Positions 45,284-54,503 of a stretch of 64,000 nt of DNA are shown in pieces. The position numbers and the translations under genes are program-made. The notes beneath the pieces are model-generated. The model was not told where the DNA came from. It searched no databases and saw only the letters and a program-made list of their open reading frames with translations. Location of the stretch: NCBI RefSeq assembly GCF_016907335.1, contig NZ_JAFBBT010000001.1:930001-994000 (forward strand), in the 5' to 3' direction. How positions within the stretch are numbered: position 1 is the stretch's first letter; every line of letters begins with the position of its first letter. The stretch is from Curtobacterium herbarum. Lineage in GTDB: Bacteria > Actinomycetota > Actinomycetes > Actinomycetales > Microbacteriaceae.

Positions 45284-45310
45284 CAAAAACCTAGTGTCAA
45301 ACGGTTTTGG
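45284..45310. promoter_or_regulatory. Candidate TetR operator and MFS promoter
   Basis: AAAACC (45286-45291) and GGTTTT (45303-45308) form inverted half-sites 11 bp apart in an AT-rich window between the divergent genes. A plus-strand TACGGT (45314-45319) just downstream could be the -10 of the MFS-GH3 unit. Confidence 0.55.
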
Positions 45311-45385
45311 TGTTACGGTGACGACAGCCGCCGACGGAGGCGTGCGAGTCACCGATGGCGGTGGCGTTCCCGAGAAGAGGTTGCC

Positions 45386-46654
45386 GTGGCCAACGACGCA
45401 CGACTCGTCCCCGACACCCCGACCGCGGTGGCTCCCACCGTCGGACGTGGAAGCCCGCTCATGTACACGATCGGCATGCCGCTCGCGATGTTCGGTCTGT
45501 ACATCGCCCTGCTGCCGCCCGTGCTCGTCGCGATGGCGCTCAAGGTCGCCGAGATCGCCCCGGACGACCAGGCGGGCGTGCTCGGCCTGGCGCTCGGCAT
45601 CGGCGCGTTCGCCGCGATGGTCGCCAACCCCCTGGCGGGTCGCTTCAGCGACCGGACTGCCGGGAGGCTCGGCATGCGTCGTCCGTGGATCATCGGTGGC
45701 ACCGTGGTCGGGTTCGCAGCCCTCGTGGTCGTCGCGACGACGTCGTCGACCGTCGTGCTCGTGATCGGGTGGGCCGTGGCGCAGATCGCCTACAACGCGA
45801 CGATCGCGGCGCTCACGGCGGTCCTGCCGGACCACGTCACACGGTCGCAGCGCGGTCGGGTCGCGGCGCTGCTCGGGCTCGCGCAGAACCTCGCACTCGT
45901 GGGCGGCACCTTCCTGGTGCAGCTCTTCTCGACGTCGGCGTCGCAGATGATCATCCCCGGGGCGATCGGCTCGGTCGTGGTCGTGCTGTACGCGGTGGTC
46001 TTCCGGGACCGCGTGCTCAATGCGAAGCCGATGTCGAAGCTCGGGATCGGTCAGCTGTTCGGGTCGTTCGTGTTCAACCCCCGGAAGCACCCGGACCTCG
46101 GCTGGGCGTGGCTGACGCGGTTCATGATGGTCGCGGCGCAGTACACGGCGGTCAGTTACCTGACGTACTTCCTGCGCGACGACATCGGGGTCGATAAGAC
46201 GAACCTGGCGAACGCCGTGTTCCAGGGCACGCTCTGGAACGTCATCGGGATCGTCCTGACCTCGCTCGTGGCCGGGTGGCTCTCCGACCGACTCGGCCGG
46301 CGGAAGCTGTTCGTCGCGGTCGCCGGCATCGTCGGTGTCGCCGGTCTGGTGATCATCGCGCTCGCCCCGTCACTCGGCATGGTCCTCGTCGGTGAGTTCG
46401 TGATGGGTGCCGGCATGGGCGTCTTCTACGCGGTCGACCTCGCACTGATCACCGACGTGCTGCCGTCCGACCAGGACAACGCGAAGGACCTCGGCGTGGT
46501 CAACATCGCCCAGGCGCTTCCGCAGTCGCTCGTGCCGGCGGCCGCTCCCGGCGTGATCGCCGTGACCGGCGGGTACCCCGGGTTCTTCATCACCGGCGCC
46601 GTCATCGGGCTGGTCGGGATCTTCTCGGTCTCGCGCATCCGCGGCGTCCGCTGA
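45386..46654 (+). CDS. MFS transporter, probable beta-glucoside importer
   Basis: 422 residues, twelve membrane segments. FSDRTAGRLGMRRPWIIGGT is the loop motif of the SLC45/GPH-like sugar symporters. LSDRLGRRKLF is the second-half copy, and VDLALITDVLPSDQDNAKDLG is typical of the same group. Followed 58 bp later by a GH3 beta-glucosidase, so it probably imports cellobiose or other beta-glucosides with protons. GTG 45386 is chosen for its AGAAGAGG SD. Confidence 0.87.
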   Translation: MANDARLVPDTPTAVAPTVGRGSPLMYTIGMPLAMFGLYIALLPPVLVAMALKVAEIAPDDQAGVLGLALGIGAFAAMVANPLAGRFSDRTAGRLGMRRPWIIGGTVVGFAALVVVATTSSTVVLVIGWAVAQIAYNATIAALTAVLPDHVTRSQRGRVAALLGLAQNLALVGGTFLVQLFSTSASQMIIPGAIGSVVVVLYAVVFRDRVLNAKPMSKLGIGQLFGSFVFNPRKHPDLGWAWLTRFMMVAAQYTAVSYLTYFLRDDIGVDKTNLANAVFQGTLWNVIGIVLTSLVAGWLSDRLGRRKLFVAVAGIVGVAGLVIIALAPSLGMVLVGEFVMGAGMGVFYAVDLALITDVLPSDQDNAKDLGVVNIAQALPQSLVPAAAPGVIAVTGGYPGFFITGAVIGLVGIFSVSRIRGVR

Positions 46655-46712
46655 CCCGCTGACCTGCTGACCCGCCTGCTCTCCACTGCTCTCCACGAAG
46701 GGACCGATCACC

Positions 46713-49184
46713 GTGACCGACCTGCACACCGCCACCACCGCCTCCAGTCCGACGGCGGAGCGCATCGACGAGCTGCTCGCCGAACTGACCACCGAGGAGA
46801 AGGTGCAGCTGCTCACCGGGCGTGACTTCTGGACCACCTGGCCGATCGAGAAGATCGGGCTGCGCCGGATCCTCATGTCGGACGGGCCCTCCGGGGTCCG
46901 CGGCGAGGTGTGGGACGAGCGTGACCCGTCCCTCAACCTGCCGTCGGCGACCGCGCTGAGCGCGTCGTGGGACCGCGCGATCGCGAAGCGCTACGGCGCT
47001 GCGGCCGCGGTGGAGGCGCGTCGCAAGGGCGTCGACGTCGTGCTCGGTCCGACGATCAACCTGCACCGGTCGCCGCTGGGTGGCCGGCACTTCGAGGCGT
47101 TCAGCGAGGACCCGGTGCTCACCGGCGACCTCGCGGCCTCGTACGTCGCGGGGGTGCAGGAGAACGGTGTCGCCGCGACGCCGAAGCACTACATCGCGAA
47201 CGACTACGAGACCGACCGCTTCACCGCGTCGACCGAGGTCTCTGACCGGGCCCTGCGCGAGCTGTACCTGCTGGCGTTCGAGAAGGCCGTCACCGAGGCA
47301 CACGCCTGGGCGGTCATGTCGTCCTACAACTCGGTCAACGGGGTCACCGCGTCGGAGCACGACCTGCTCGAGACCCCGCTGAGCTCGGAGTGGGGCTTCG
47401 ACGGCATCGTCGTGTCCGACTGGACCGGCGTGCGCTCGGTCGACTCCGCGAAGGCGTCGCAGGACGTCGCGATGCCCGGCCCGAACCCGTGGTGGAGCGA
47501 GGGCCCGCTCCTCGCCGCCGTGCAGTCCGGTGACGTGCCGATCGAGGCGATCGACCGCAAGGTCCGCCGCATCCTGACCCTGGCCGCCCGGGTCGGCGCA
47601 CTCGAGGGCTTCGAGCCGGTCGCCGCGCAGCCGGTGCACGTCGAGGACGGCATCGCGTTCGTCCGCGAGGCCGAGGCCGAGGGCACCGTGCTGGTCCGGA
47701 ACACCGGCGTCCTGCCGCTCGACGCCCCCGCGGTGTCGCACATCGCCGTGATCGGGCACAACGCCGACCAGGCCCGCACGCAGGGCGGCGGCTCGGCCAC
47801 GGTCGTGCCCTCGCAGGTCGTGTCACCGCTCGACGGGATCCGCTCGGCGTTCCCGGGCGCCACGGTCGACCACGCCATCGGTGCCGTCGTGCAGGAGGGC
47901 ATCGCGGAGTTCCCGCTGTCCACCATCACGAACCCGGCGACGGGGGAGCCCGGCGCGCGCGTGACGTTCGTCAAGGACGGCGAGGAGCTGTACGTCGAGG
48001 ACCGTCGTGCCACCGCACTGTTCTGGTTCGGCGGCGACGCCCCGACGCGCGAGGCCGACCGGCTCGACATCACCACGACGTACACGGCGGAGTCCACCGG
48101 CACCGTGCGGATCGGCATCGGTGCGGCCGGCCGGTCGCGGATGTGGATCGACGGCGAGCTCGTGCTCGACGAGGACGTGCCGTTCGACGGCGACCAGCTC
48201 GGTGCGGCCTTCCTCAACCCCCCGGCACGCTCGGTGCCCGTTTCCGTGACGTCCGGCCAGCAGCTCGCGATCCGCATCGAGTACGACGTCATCCAGGACG
48301 AGACGCTCGGCGGCGTGCTCGCGTACCAGTTCGGCACCGAGCCGTCCGACGAGGACCCGTCGGTGCTCATCGACGCGGCAGTCGAGGCTGCCCGCACGGC
48401 CGACGTCGCCGTGGTGGTCGTCGGCACGAACTCCCGGGTCGAGTCCGAGGGGTACGACCGGTCGTCGCTCGCACTGCCGGGGCACCAGGACGACCTGGTC
48501 CGTGCGGTCGCCGCGGCGAACCCGAACACGGTCGTCGTCGTGAACGCCGGTTCGCCGGTCGAGATGCCGTGGCGGAACGACGTCGCCGCGGTCCTGCTCA
48601 CCTGGTTCGGCGGGCAGGAGTACGGCAACGCCCTGGCCGACGTGCTCACCGGTGCCCAGGAGCCCGGCGGGCGCCTGCCCACCACCTGGCCGGTCGCGAT
48701 GGCGGACGTCCCCGTGCTCGACGTCACGCCGGTCGACGGGAAGGTGCCGTACGACGAGGGTGTGCACATCGGCTACCGGGCGTGGCTCCGCGCCGGCACC
48801 GAACCGGCGTACCCGTTCGGGCACGGACTCGGCTACACGACCTGGACGATCGACGGCATCACCGCGACGCCGACGGTGTCCGAGGGCGATGCGGTCATCG
48901 TCACGGCGACGGTCGCGAACACCGGGGCCCGTGCCGGCAAGCACGTCGTGCAGGTCTACGCATCGCGCGACGGGTCCGAGGTGGACCGCCCCGTCCGGTG
49001 GTTGGTGGGCTTCGCGCCGGTCCGTCTCGGAGCGGGCGAGTCCACCGAGGTCTCGATCGAGGTCCCGGCCCGGGCGTTCGCGCACTGGGACGGTTCGTGG
49101 CGGTACGAAGCCGGACGGTTCACCCTGCACGTCGGGGGTTCCGTGCTCGACGAGGCCGGGACGACGGGCGTCGAGCTGGAGTGA
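46713..49184 (+). CDS. GH3 beta-glucosidase with PA14 insert
   Basis: 823 residues. GH3 N-terminal domain (about 15-300) with nucleophile in GFDGIVVSDWTGV and KHYIANDYETDR, KHYI being the substrate-binding motif. A PA14 domain (about 400-545) is inserted in the GH3 C domain, as in DesR-type enzymes, and often narrows substrate choice. A fibronectin III-like end (about 740-815) follows the PFGHGLGYTTW motif. No signal peptide, so it hydrolyses imported oligosaccharides in the cytosol. Co-directional with the MFS gene. Confidence 0.93.
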   Translation: MTDLHTATTASSPTAERIDELLAELTTEEKVQLLTGRDFWTTWPIEKIGLRRILMSDGPSGVRGEVWDERDPSLNLPSATALSASWDRAIAKRYGAAAAVEARRKGVDVVLGPTINLHRSPLGGRHFEAFSEDPVLTGDLAASYVAGVQENGVAATPKHYIANDYETDRFTASTEVSDRALRELYLLAFEKAVTEAHAWAVMSSYNSVNGVTASEHDLLETPLSSEWGFDGIVVSDWTGVRSVDSAKASQDVAMPGPNPWWSEGPLLAAVQSGDVPIEAIDRKVRRILTLAARVGALEGFEPVAAQPVHVEDGIAFVREAEAEGTVLVRNTGVLPLDAPAVSHIAVIGHNADQARTQGGGSATVVPSQVVSPLDGIRSAFPGATVDHAIGAVVQEGIAEFPLSTITNPATGEPGARVTFVKDGEELYVEDRRATALFWFGGDAPTREADRLDITTTYTAESTGTVRIGIGAAGRSRMWIDGELVLDEDVPFDGDQLGAAFLNPPARSVPVSVTSGQQLAIRIEYDVIQDETLGGVLAYQFGTEPSDEDPSVLIDAAVEAARTADVAVVVVGTNSRVESEGYDRSSLALPGHQDDLVRAVAAANPNTVVVVNAGSPVEMPWRNDVAAVLLTWFGGQEYGNALADVLTGAQEPGGRLPTTWPVAMADVPVLDVTPVDGKVPYDEGVHIGYRAWLRAGTEPAYPFGHGLGYTTWTIDGITATPTVSEGDAVIVTATVANTGARAGKHVVQVYASRDGSEVDRPVRWLVGFAPVRLGAGESTEVSIEVPARAFAHWDGSWRYEAGRFTLHVGGSVLDEAGTTGVELE

Positions 49185-49304
49185 CGCGTGGCGCCGGGGT
49201 GCGGGGTGCGCCTCGGCGCCCCTGCGCCCAACGCCCCGGCGCCTCGGCGTCACGTGGCGTCACGGTCCGTGACGGACGCACGGTCCCCGTCGTACGGTCG
49301 CGTC

Positions 49305-50711
49305 GTGACCACGAACCGCGAACCCCGGCAGATCCGCTTCAACGCGTTCGACATGAACTGCGTCGCCCACCAGTCGTCCGGACTGTGGCGCCACCCGCGC
49401 GACCGTTCCCGGCACTACAACGACCTGTCGTACTGGACCGACCTGGCGAAGACGCTCGAGCGCGGGGCGTTCGACGGCATCTTCATCGCCGACGTCCTCG
49501 GGACCTACGACGTCTACGGCGGCACGAACGAGGCAGCGCTGCGCACCGGGTCGCAGGTGCCGGTGAACGACCCGATCCTGCTCGTGTCCGCGATGGCCGC
49601 CGTCACCGAGCACCTGGGCTTCGGCATCACCGCGGGCACCGCCTACGAGCACCCGTACCCGTTCGCCCGACGCATCTCGACGCTCGACCACCTGACGAAG
49701 GGCCGTGTCGGCTGGAACGTCGTCACCGGGTACCTGCCGAGCGCCGCCCGGAACATGGGCCAGACCGACCAGCTGAGCCACGACGACCGGTACGACGTGG
49801 CCGACGAGTACCTCGAGGTCCTCTACAAGCTGTGGGAGGGCTCGTGGGAGGACGACGCCGTCATCGAGGACCGCGAGACCGGCGTCTTCACCGACCCGGC
49901 GAAGGTGCACCCGATCGAGCACCACGGCGAGCACTTCGACGTGCCGGGCATCCACCTGTCCGAGCCGTCCGTGCAGCGCTCGCCCGTCATCTACCAGGCC
50001 GGTGCGTCGCCGCGGGGGATCCGGTTCGCGGCCGAGAACGCCGAGGCCGTCTTCGTCGGCGCCCCGACCCTGCCGCAGCTGGCCGCGACGGTCGCCAAGA
50101 TCCGGGACGCCCTGGAGGCCGCTGGTCGCGACCGGTACGCCGCCAAGATCTACACGCTGCTCACCGTGATCACCGACGAGACCGACGAGCTCGCGCAGGC
50201 GAAGTACCGCGACTACCTGTCCTACGCATCCGAGGAGGGCGCGCTCGTCCTCAACTCCGGCTGGATGGGCGTCGACCTGTCGCAGTACGACCTGGACGAG
50301 CCGCTCGGCAACATCGAGTCGAACGCGATCCAGTCGGCGGCCGCGAACCTGTCCGCGGCGACGGGGGAGGACGGCACCACGTGGACGGTGCGGGACATCG
50401 CCCGGCAGACGGCGATCGGTGGCCTGGGCCCGGTCGAGGTCGGCAGCGGCGCGACCATCGCCCAGCGGCTCGTCGACATCCAGGAGCAGACCGACGTCGA
50501 CGGCTTCAACCTGGCCTACGCGGTGACCCCGGGCACGTGGGAAGACGTCATCGAGTTCGTCATCCCCGAGCTCCGGGCCCGTGGCGCCTACCCCGAGGGC
50601 TACCGCGAGGGGTCGCTCCGGAACAAGCTGCTCGGCCGCGGCGACCGGCTGCCCGAGGAGCACCGCGGTGCGTCGTTCCGGGTGCGGGAGTCCGCGGTCG
50701 CCTCTGCCTGA
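49305..50711 (+). CDS. LLM-class flavin monooxygenase (NtaA/SnaA/DmoA family)
   Basis: 468 residues from GTG 49305, placed by TACGGT 6 nt upstream (49293-49298). The family start FNAFDMNCVAHQSSGLWRHP and the motifs RRISTLDHLTKGRVGWNVVT and SPVIYQAGASPRGIRFAA are visible. These enzymes use FMNH2 from a separate reductase to oxidise aminopolycarboxylates, dibenzothiophene, dimethyl sulfide or related compounds. The substrate here is unknown and no reductase gene is adjacent. Confidence 0.92.
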   Translation: MTTNREPRQIRFNAFDMNCVAHQSSGLWRHPRDRSRHYNDLSYWTDLAKTLERGAFDGIFIADVLGTYDVYGGTNEAALRTGSQVPVNDPILLVSAMAAVTEHLGFGITAGTAYEHPYPFARRISTLDHLTKGRVGWNVVTGYLPSAARNMGQTDQLSHDDRYDVADEYLEVLYKLWEGSWEDDAVIEDRETGVFTDPAKVHPIEHHGEHFDVPGIHLSEPSVQRSPVIYQAGASPRGIRFAAENAEAVFVGAPTLPQLAATVAKIRDALEAAGRDRYAAKIYTLLTVITDETDELAQAKYRDYLSYASEEGALVLNSGWMGVDLSQYDLDEPLGNIESNAIQSAAANLSAATGEDGTTWTVRDIARQTAIGGLGPVEVGSGATIAQRLVDIQEQTDVDGFNLAYAVTPGTWEDVIEFVIPELRARGAYPEGYREGSLRNKLLGRGDRLPEEHRGASFRVRESAVASA

Positions 50712-50741
50712 CGCGCAGCGGCCCGGTCGTAGGGTGGACGG

Positions 50742-51287
50742 GTGATCGAGTCGACGGCAGCCGTGCGGGTCGCGGCAGTCGATGCCGAGACCGACGCCGC
50801 GTGCATCGACCTCTGGGCCGCCGCGGTCGCCTCACGTGACGGACGTCCGGAGGACCCGGCGGTCCGGGCGCGAGCGGCAGCGAAGTTCGCCGCCGCACGC
50901 GTCGCGCTCGTCGTCGCACCCGACAGCCACGACGGCATCCGTGGCTTCGCGCTCGTGACCGCCCCGGGGACGGGTGGCACCGGCGACACGGACACCAGCA
51001 CCGACAGCAGCGGTACCGGCACGAGCGGGGCAGCGGAGCCGGCGGACGCCGCCTACATCAGCCTGCTCGCCGTGGCACCGTCCGCACAGGGCAGCGGCCT
51101 CGGGCGGGCACTCCTGGTCGCCGCGGTCGACGCCGCGCGGGATGCCGGCCACGAGCACTGCACGCTGCACGCGATCGAGGACAACGCACCCGCCGTGCGC
51201 CTCTACCGCAGCGCCGGGTTCCGGCCCGTCGGCGAGTCGTTCCCGCACGCGCTCAGCCGTCGTCCCACCCGGACCTTCGTCGTCTGA
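50742..51287 (+). CDS. GNAT N-acetyltransferase with a low-complexity linker
   Basis: 181 residues. The acetyl-CoA loop is LAVAPSAQGSGLGRALLVAA and the late strand APAVRLYRSAGFRPVGES. Between strands beta-3 and beta-4 lies a 21-residue Gly/Thr/Ser/Asp linker (about 74-94) that is not part of the fold. The GTG start has TAGGGT 6 nt upstream (50730-50735). The substrate is unknown. Confidence 0.87.
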   Translation: MIESTAAVRVAAVDAETDAACIDLWAAAVASRDGRPEDPAVRARAAAKFAAARVALVVAPDSHDGIRGFALVTAPGTGGTGDTDTSTDSSGTGTSGAAEPADAAYISLLAVAPSAQGSGLGRALLVAAVDAARDAGHEHCTLHAIEDNAPAVRLYRSAGFRPVGESFPHALSRRPTRTFVV

Positions 51288-51685
51288 AGGGGGACGAGAC
51301 GCTCCCGGCCGCGCGGCCGGGACGGTGACGGCGGCGACCGCGCCCACGGCCGCAGGGTGGTCCGGTCGGCCCCGGAGGGTCGAGCCCGGTGCTCGCCGAG
51401 CGTCCGGTCCACGCACGACGCCGCCCACGGCCGCGCGGCCGTGGTGGTGAACGTGCCGACCAGTACGCGGGTGATGTCCACGAACAGCGCGTCGACGACC
51501 ACCTGCTCAGCGGCGCGGACCACGTCGTCGTCGACTCCGAGCGCGCCACGTGCACCGACAGCGACCGAGCCACCGGTGCGGGATGCGATGCGTCCTGCCA
51601 CGCGGACCTCCTCGACGAGACGGGCCTGCGGGACGACGTACGGCGGAACGCTGTCGTCCCGTGTGGCCGGCACCGCGCCGGCCAC
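51203..51685 (-). CDS. Hypothetical protein overlapping the GNAT gene end
   Basis: 160 residues from GTG 51685, with TACGAT 6 nt upstream (51692-51697). The first 80 residues look protein-like (ARLVEEVRVAGRIASRTGGS, EQVVVDALFVDITRVLVGTF), but the last 60 are rich in Arg, Pro and Ser and overlap the end of the GNAT gene by 85 nt in antisense. A frameshift after about residue 85, or no gene at all, are both possible. No family is recognised. Two GC-rich hairpins (around 51317-51330 and 51427-51444) lie inside it. Confidence 0.35.
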   Translation of the reverse strand: MAGAVPATRDDSVPPYVVPQARLVEEVRVAGRIASRTGGSVAVGARGALGVDDDVVRAAEQVVVDALFVDITRVLVGTFTTTAARPWAASCVDRTLGEHRARPSGADRTTLRPWARSPPSPSRPRGRERLVPLQTTKVRVGRRLSACGNDSPTGRNPALR

Positions 51686-51760
51686 GCGGTCATCGTAGGT
51701 CGGCCCGAGGCCGGTGATCCTCCGGGATCGCTCAGAACTCGCTCGGTGTCCGCTGACGGA

Positions 51761-52552
51761 TCAGCGTCGGTGCTGCGCCGGCGGCACCGGTGTCCAGTCG
51801 CCGTGCGAGGCGACCCTCCCGTCACCGGAGGAGCGCCCGGTCACCCGCCGCCGCACCCAAGGCACGACGTGGTCGCGGTAGTAGCGCAGCTCCTCCGACA
51901 CGCTCCGCCGTGACGGATCGGGCACGGCGGGCACGGCTGCCTCCGGGCCGCCGGCGATGGCGTGCAGTGCGAGGTCCGCGACCCGCTGGTGTCCGAGCGG
52001 GTTCATGTGCAGACGGTCCTCGGACCAGAACTCGGCGCGGCCGAGGTGCGGATCGCGCGAGACGTCGACGAACGGCAGGCCGCGCTCTCGGCTGAACCCG
52101 GTCAGCGCCTCGGCCCAGGCGTCACCGCGGGCGTTGATCATCCGGCCGAGGGGCAACCGCGCGCTCGGGTCGGCGGGGCTGAGGAGCGCGAGCCGGATCC
52201 CGCGGGCGGCGACGGCGTCCGCGGCCTCGGCCAGGCGTCCGAGCAGCACGTCGACGTCGTAGCCCGGCCGGAGCATGTCGTTGCCGCCGCCGCAGAGGGT
52301 GATCAGGGTGGGCGCCGGGTCGAGGGCGAGGGCCGCGTCGAGCTGCCCGTCGAGGACCCCGGCGAGCAGGCGGCCGCGGATCGCCAGGTTCGCGTAGGAC
52401 ACCGGACCCGACAGGTGGTCCGCCAGCCCGACGGCCAACCGTCCGGCCCATCCGGGGAACAGGACGTCGCCGTCGTCACCGACACCCTCGGAGAAGCTGT
52501 CCCCGATGGCGACGTAGCGGACGGGGTCGGTGCGGGCGGGGACGGCGGACAT
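51761..52552 (-). CDS. SGNH/GDSL hydrolase
   Basis: 263 residues. Block I: YVAIGDSFSEGVGDD (catalytic Ser). Block III: LCGGGNDML. Block V: WSEDRLHMNPLGHQRVAD (catalytic Asp and His). No signal peptide is seen, so it acts in the cytosol, unlike secreted GDSL lipases. The C-terminal 45 residues are basic and probably disordered. Likely an esterase or deacetylase of unknown substrate. RBS GAGGAGG precedes the ATG at 52552. Confidence 0.9.
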   Translation of the reverse strand: MSAVPARTDPVRYVAIGDSFSEGVGDDGDVLFPGWAGRLAVGLADHLSGPVSYANLAIRGRLLAGVLDGQLDAALALDPAPTLITLCGGGNDMLRPGYDVDVLLGRLAEAADAVAARGIRLALLSPADPSARLPLGRMINARGDAWAEALTGFSRERGLPFVDVSRDPHLGRAEFWSEDRLHMNPLGHQRVADLALHAIAGGPEAAVPAVPDPSRRSVSEELRYYRDHVVPWVRRRVTGRSSGDGRVASHGDWTPVPPAQHRR

Positions 52553-52620
52553 GGTCCTCCTCGGTGGGACGTGGTCGGAGCGAACTCCATCGTGCTCCTC
52601 CGGCGCAGAACGTGCTGAGG

Positions 52621-52639
52621 GAAGGCTTGCCTCACCACG
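52621..52639. promoter_or_regulatory. Possible DtxR/IdeR-type iron box
   Basis: GAAGGCTTGCCTCACCACG matches 11 of 19 positions of the actinobacterial DtxR-family operator (TTAGGTTAGGCTCACCTAA), including AGG, TGCCTCACC-type core positions. It lies 66 bp before a VIT1-family transporter gene. Confidence 0.4.
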
Positions 52640-52704
52640 AAAGCCCCGGTCAGGGCAGCCTTCCCTTGCTGGTGCGATTCGCGCGCAGGTGCTTTCCTTT
52701 CCTC

Positions 52705-53427
52705 ATGTCCACCGCTGCTGACCTCGCGCTCCCCGCCACCGAGCACGACGACGCCACGAGCGCCGCCCGCCTGAACTGGCTGCGAGCCGGACTGCTCGGC
52801 GCGAACGACGGCATCGTCTCCGTCGCCGCTGTCCTGGTCGGCGTCGCCGGCACCGGTGCCGCCGCCGGACCGGTCCTGGCCGCCGGCACCGCTGCCCTGG
52901 TCGGCGGTGCGGTGTCGATGGCGCTCGGCGAGTACGTCTCCGTCAGCGGCGCGCGCGACGCCCAGCGCACCGGACAGGCCGCACACCAGGCGCAGCTCGA
53001 GGCCGAGTCCGAGGACCAGGCCACCATCGCCGCCCACTACCGCGGACTCGGGGTCTCGGACGACGTCGCCGAGACCGTCGCCGCCGAACTCGTCCGCCCC
53101 GAGGTCCGGGACCGCCGGGCGGCAGCAGCCCTCCGCGACGCCGAGGACGAGGTCGTCAGCCCCTGGCGCGCGGCCTGGGTCTCCGCCGCGACCTTCACCG
53201 TCGGTGCCGCCCTGCCGTTCCTCGCGATGCTCCTCGCTCCGGCGTCGAGCCAGATCCTGGTGACCGTCGTCGCCGTCCTCATCGCGCTCGCCGTCACCGG
53301 CACCACCGGCGCGACCCTCGGCGGAGCGCCCCGGGGGCGGGCGACGATCCGCGTCGTGCTCGGGGGAGCGCTCGCCCTCGCCGCCACCTACGGCGCCGGC
53401 ACCCTGCTCGGGGCGCACGCGTCCTGA
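52705..53427 (+). CDS. VIT1/CCC1-family iron/manganese transporter
   Basis: 240 residues. Five membrane segments are visible, with the signature LNWLRAGLLGANDGIVSVAA and SMALGEYVSVSGARDAQRTG. The charged middle (about 95-160) corresponds to the cytoplasmic metal-binding region between helices 2 and 3. VIT1-type proteins export Fe2+ or Mn2+ from the cytosol. In bacteria this would limit metal toxicity. ATG 52705 is chosen as the start of the conserved region; the longer upstream frame lacks support. Confidence 0.88.
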   Translation: MSTAADLALPATEHDDATSAARLNWLRAGLLGANDGIVSVAAVLVGVAGTGAAAGPVLAAGTAALVGGAVSMALGEYVSVSGARDAQRTGQAAHQAQLEAESEDQATIAAHYRGLGVSDDVAETVAAELVRPEVRDRRAAAALRDAEDEVVSPWRAAWVSAATFTVGAALPFLAMLLAPASSQILVTVVAVLIALAVTGTTGATLGGAPRGRATIRVVLGGALALAATYGAGTLLGAHAS

Positions 53428-53491
53428 CGAGGTGCGTCCTGCTGGGTCCGCGCGCTCCGCACTCGGCTGCCGCTGGGCGGCCGTTCCGCGG

Positions 53492-53545
53492 ACGGGAGGC
53501 CCGGATCACGCAACCGACGTCGGTCACGTGATCCGGGCCTCCCGT
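53492..53545. terminator. GGGAGGC-family cruciform between convergent genes
   Basis: Outer arms 53492-53510 and 53527-53545 pair perfectly (19 bp). Inside, ACCGACGTCGGT (53513-53524) is itself a palindrome. It separates the VIT1 and formamidase genes, which converge. Confidence 0.85.
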
Positions 53546-53561
53546 TCGGCACGGCGTCCGG

Positions 53562-54503
53562 TCAGACCCCGGCGGTCAGCACCGCCTTCGGGACCCGGTG
53601 CAGGGTCACCGCTCCGATCGCGTCGAACGGGTGCAGCGGATCCGGAGCGCCGGAGCCCGTCGGGCCGCCGAGCTTCGAGTCGCCGACCGCGCTGAGCACC
53701 GCGTAGGCGTCGTCCGCACTCCAGCCGTGGTCGTCGACGAGGAAGGCGAACGCGTCCTCGTACCCGCGACGGATGCTCTCCTGCACCGGCTCGCCCAGGC
53801 CGACGAACAGCCACTCGTCGTCGGTCTCGATGCGCGGCGCCCGGAGTGTTGGGCCGCCCTTGACGACGTCGACGGAGACGATGGCGGTGCCCTGCGCCTC
53901 GATCGCGACGAACGAGGACTCGCCCTCGGCCATGATCGCGTGGATGTCGCCGATCGACAGCAGCGCTCCCGGCACCCGGACCGGCAGGTACACCGTCGAG
54001 CCGGGGCGGGCCTCGGTCACGTCCATGTTCCCGCCCTCGGCGTACGCGGGCATGATCGTGGAGTTCTCGCCCTCGGCCGGGGCGGTGCCGATGCAGCCGA
54101 TCATCGGCCGGACCGGGAACGTGTGCCGGTCCGACACCCGGACGACGCCGTCCTCGATCGGGCAGCGGCGGGTGAAGACCCGGTCGCCCATCACGTGCTG
54201 CAGGGCGCCGGAGCCGGGCAGCGAGACCGACCAGCCGTGCGTCGTCAGCTGGATGTCGTGGATCGTCACCGCGAGGGTGTCGCCCGGCTCCGCACCCTCG
54301 ACGTACACCGGGCCGGTGACCGGGTTGATCGGTGCCTGCAGCTGCGCCATGTCGTGGTGGTCGTCGAGTTCCGCGTAGACGGCGTCGGTGGTCTCGAAGC
54401 CGATCGTCTCACCGGTGCCCGGCGCGATGGTCAGCACGGGCTCGCGGTCGGCGGTGTACCCGGGGCGGCCGAGCGTGTTCGGCAGGTGGTGGTCGGGGGT
54501 CAT
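53562..54503 (-). CDS. Acetamidase/formamidase family protein
   Basis: 313 residues. The family's metal-site region is seen in GPVYVEGAEPGDTLAVTIHD and the beta-rich core NMDVTEARPGSTVYLPVRVP. GDIHAIMAEGE is the conserved His-containing motif. The family hydrolyses formamide, acetamide or similar small amides to acid and ammonia. It is the last gene of an operon: its ATG overlaps the permease stop by 4 nt. RBS AGGAGAG. A second member of the same family begins at 63714. Confidence 0.92.
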   Translation of the reverse strand: MTPDHHLPNTLGRPGYTADREPVLTIAPGTGETIGFETTDAVYAELDDHHDMAQLQAPINPVTGPVYVEGAEPGDTLAVTIHDIQLTTHGWSVSLPGSGALQHVMGDRVFTRRCPIEDGVVRVSDRHTFPVRPMIGCIGTAPAEGENSTIMPAYAEGGNMDVTEARPGSTVYLPVRVPGALLSIGDIHAIMAEGESSFVAIEAQGTAIVSVDVVKGGPTLRAPRIETDDEWLFVGLGEPVQESIRRGYEDAFAFLVDDHGWSADDAYAVLSAVGDSKLGGPTGSGAPDPLHPFDAIGAVTLHRVPKAVLTAGV

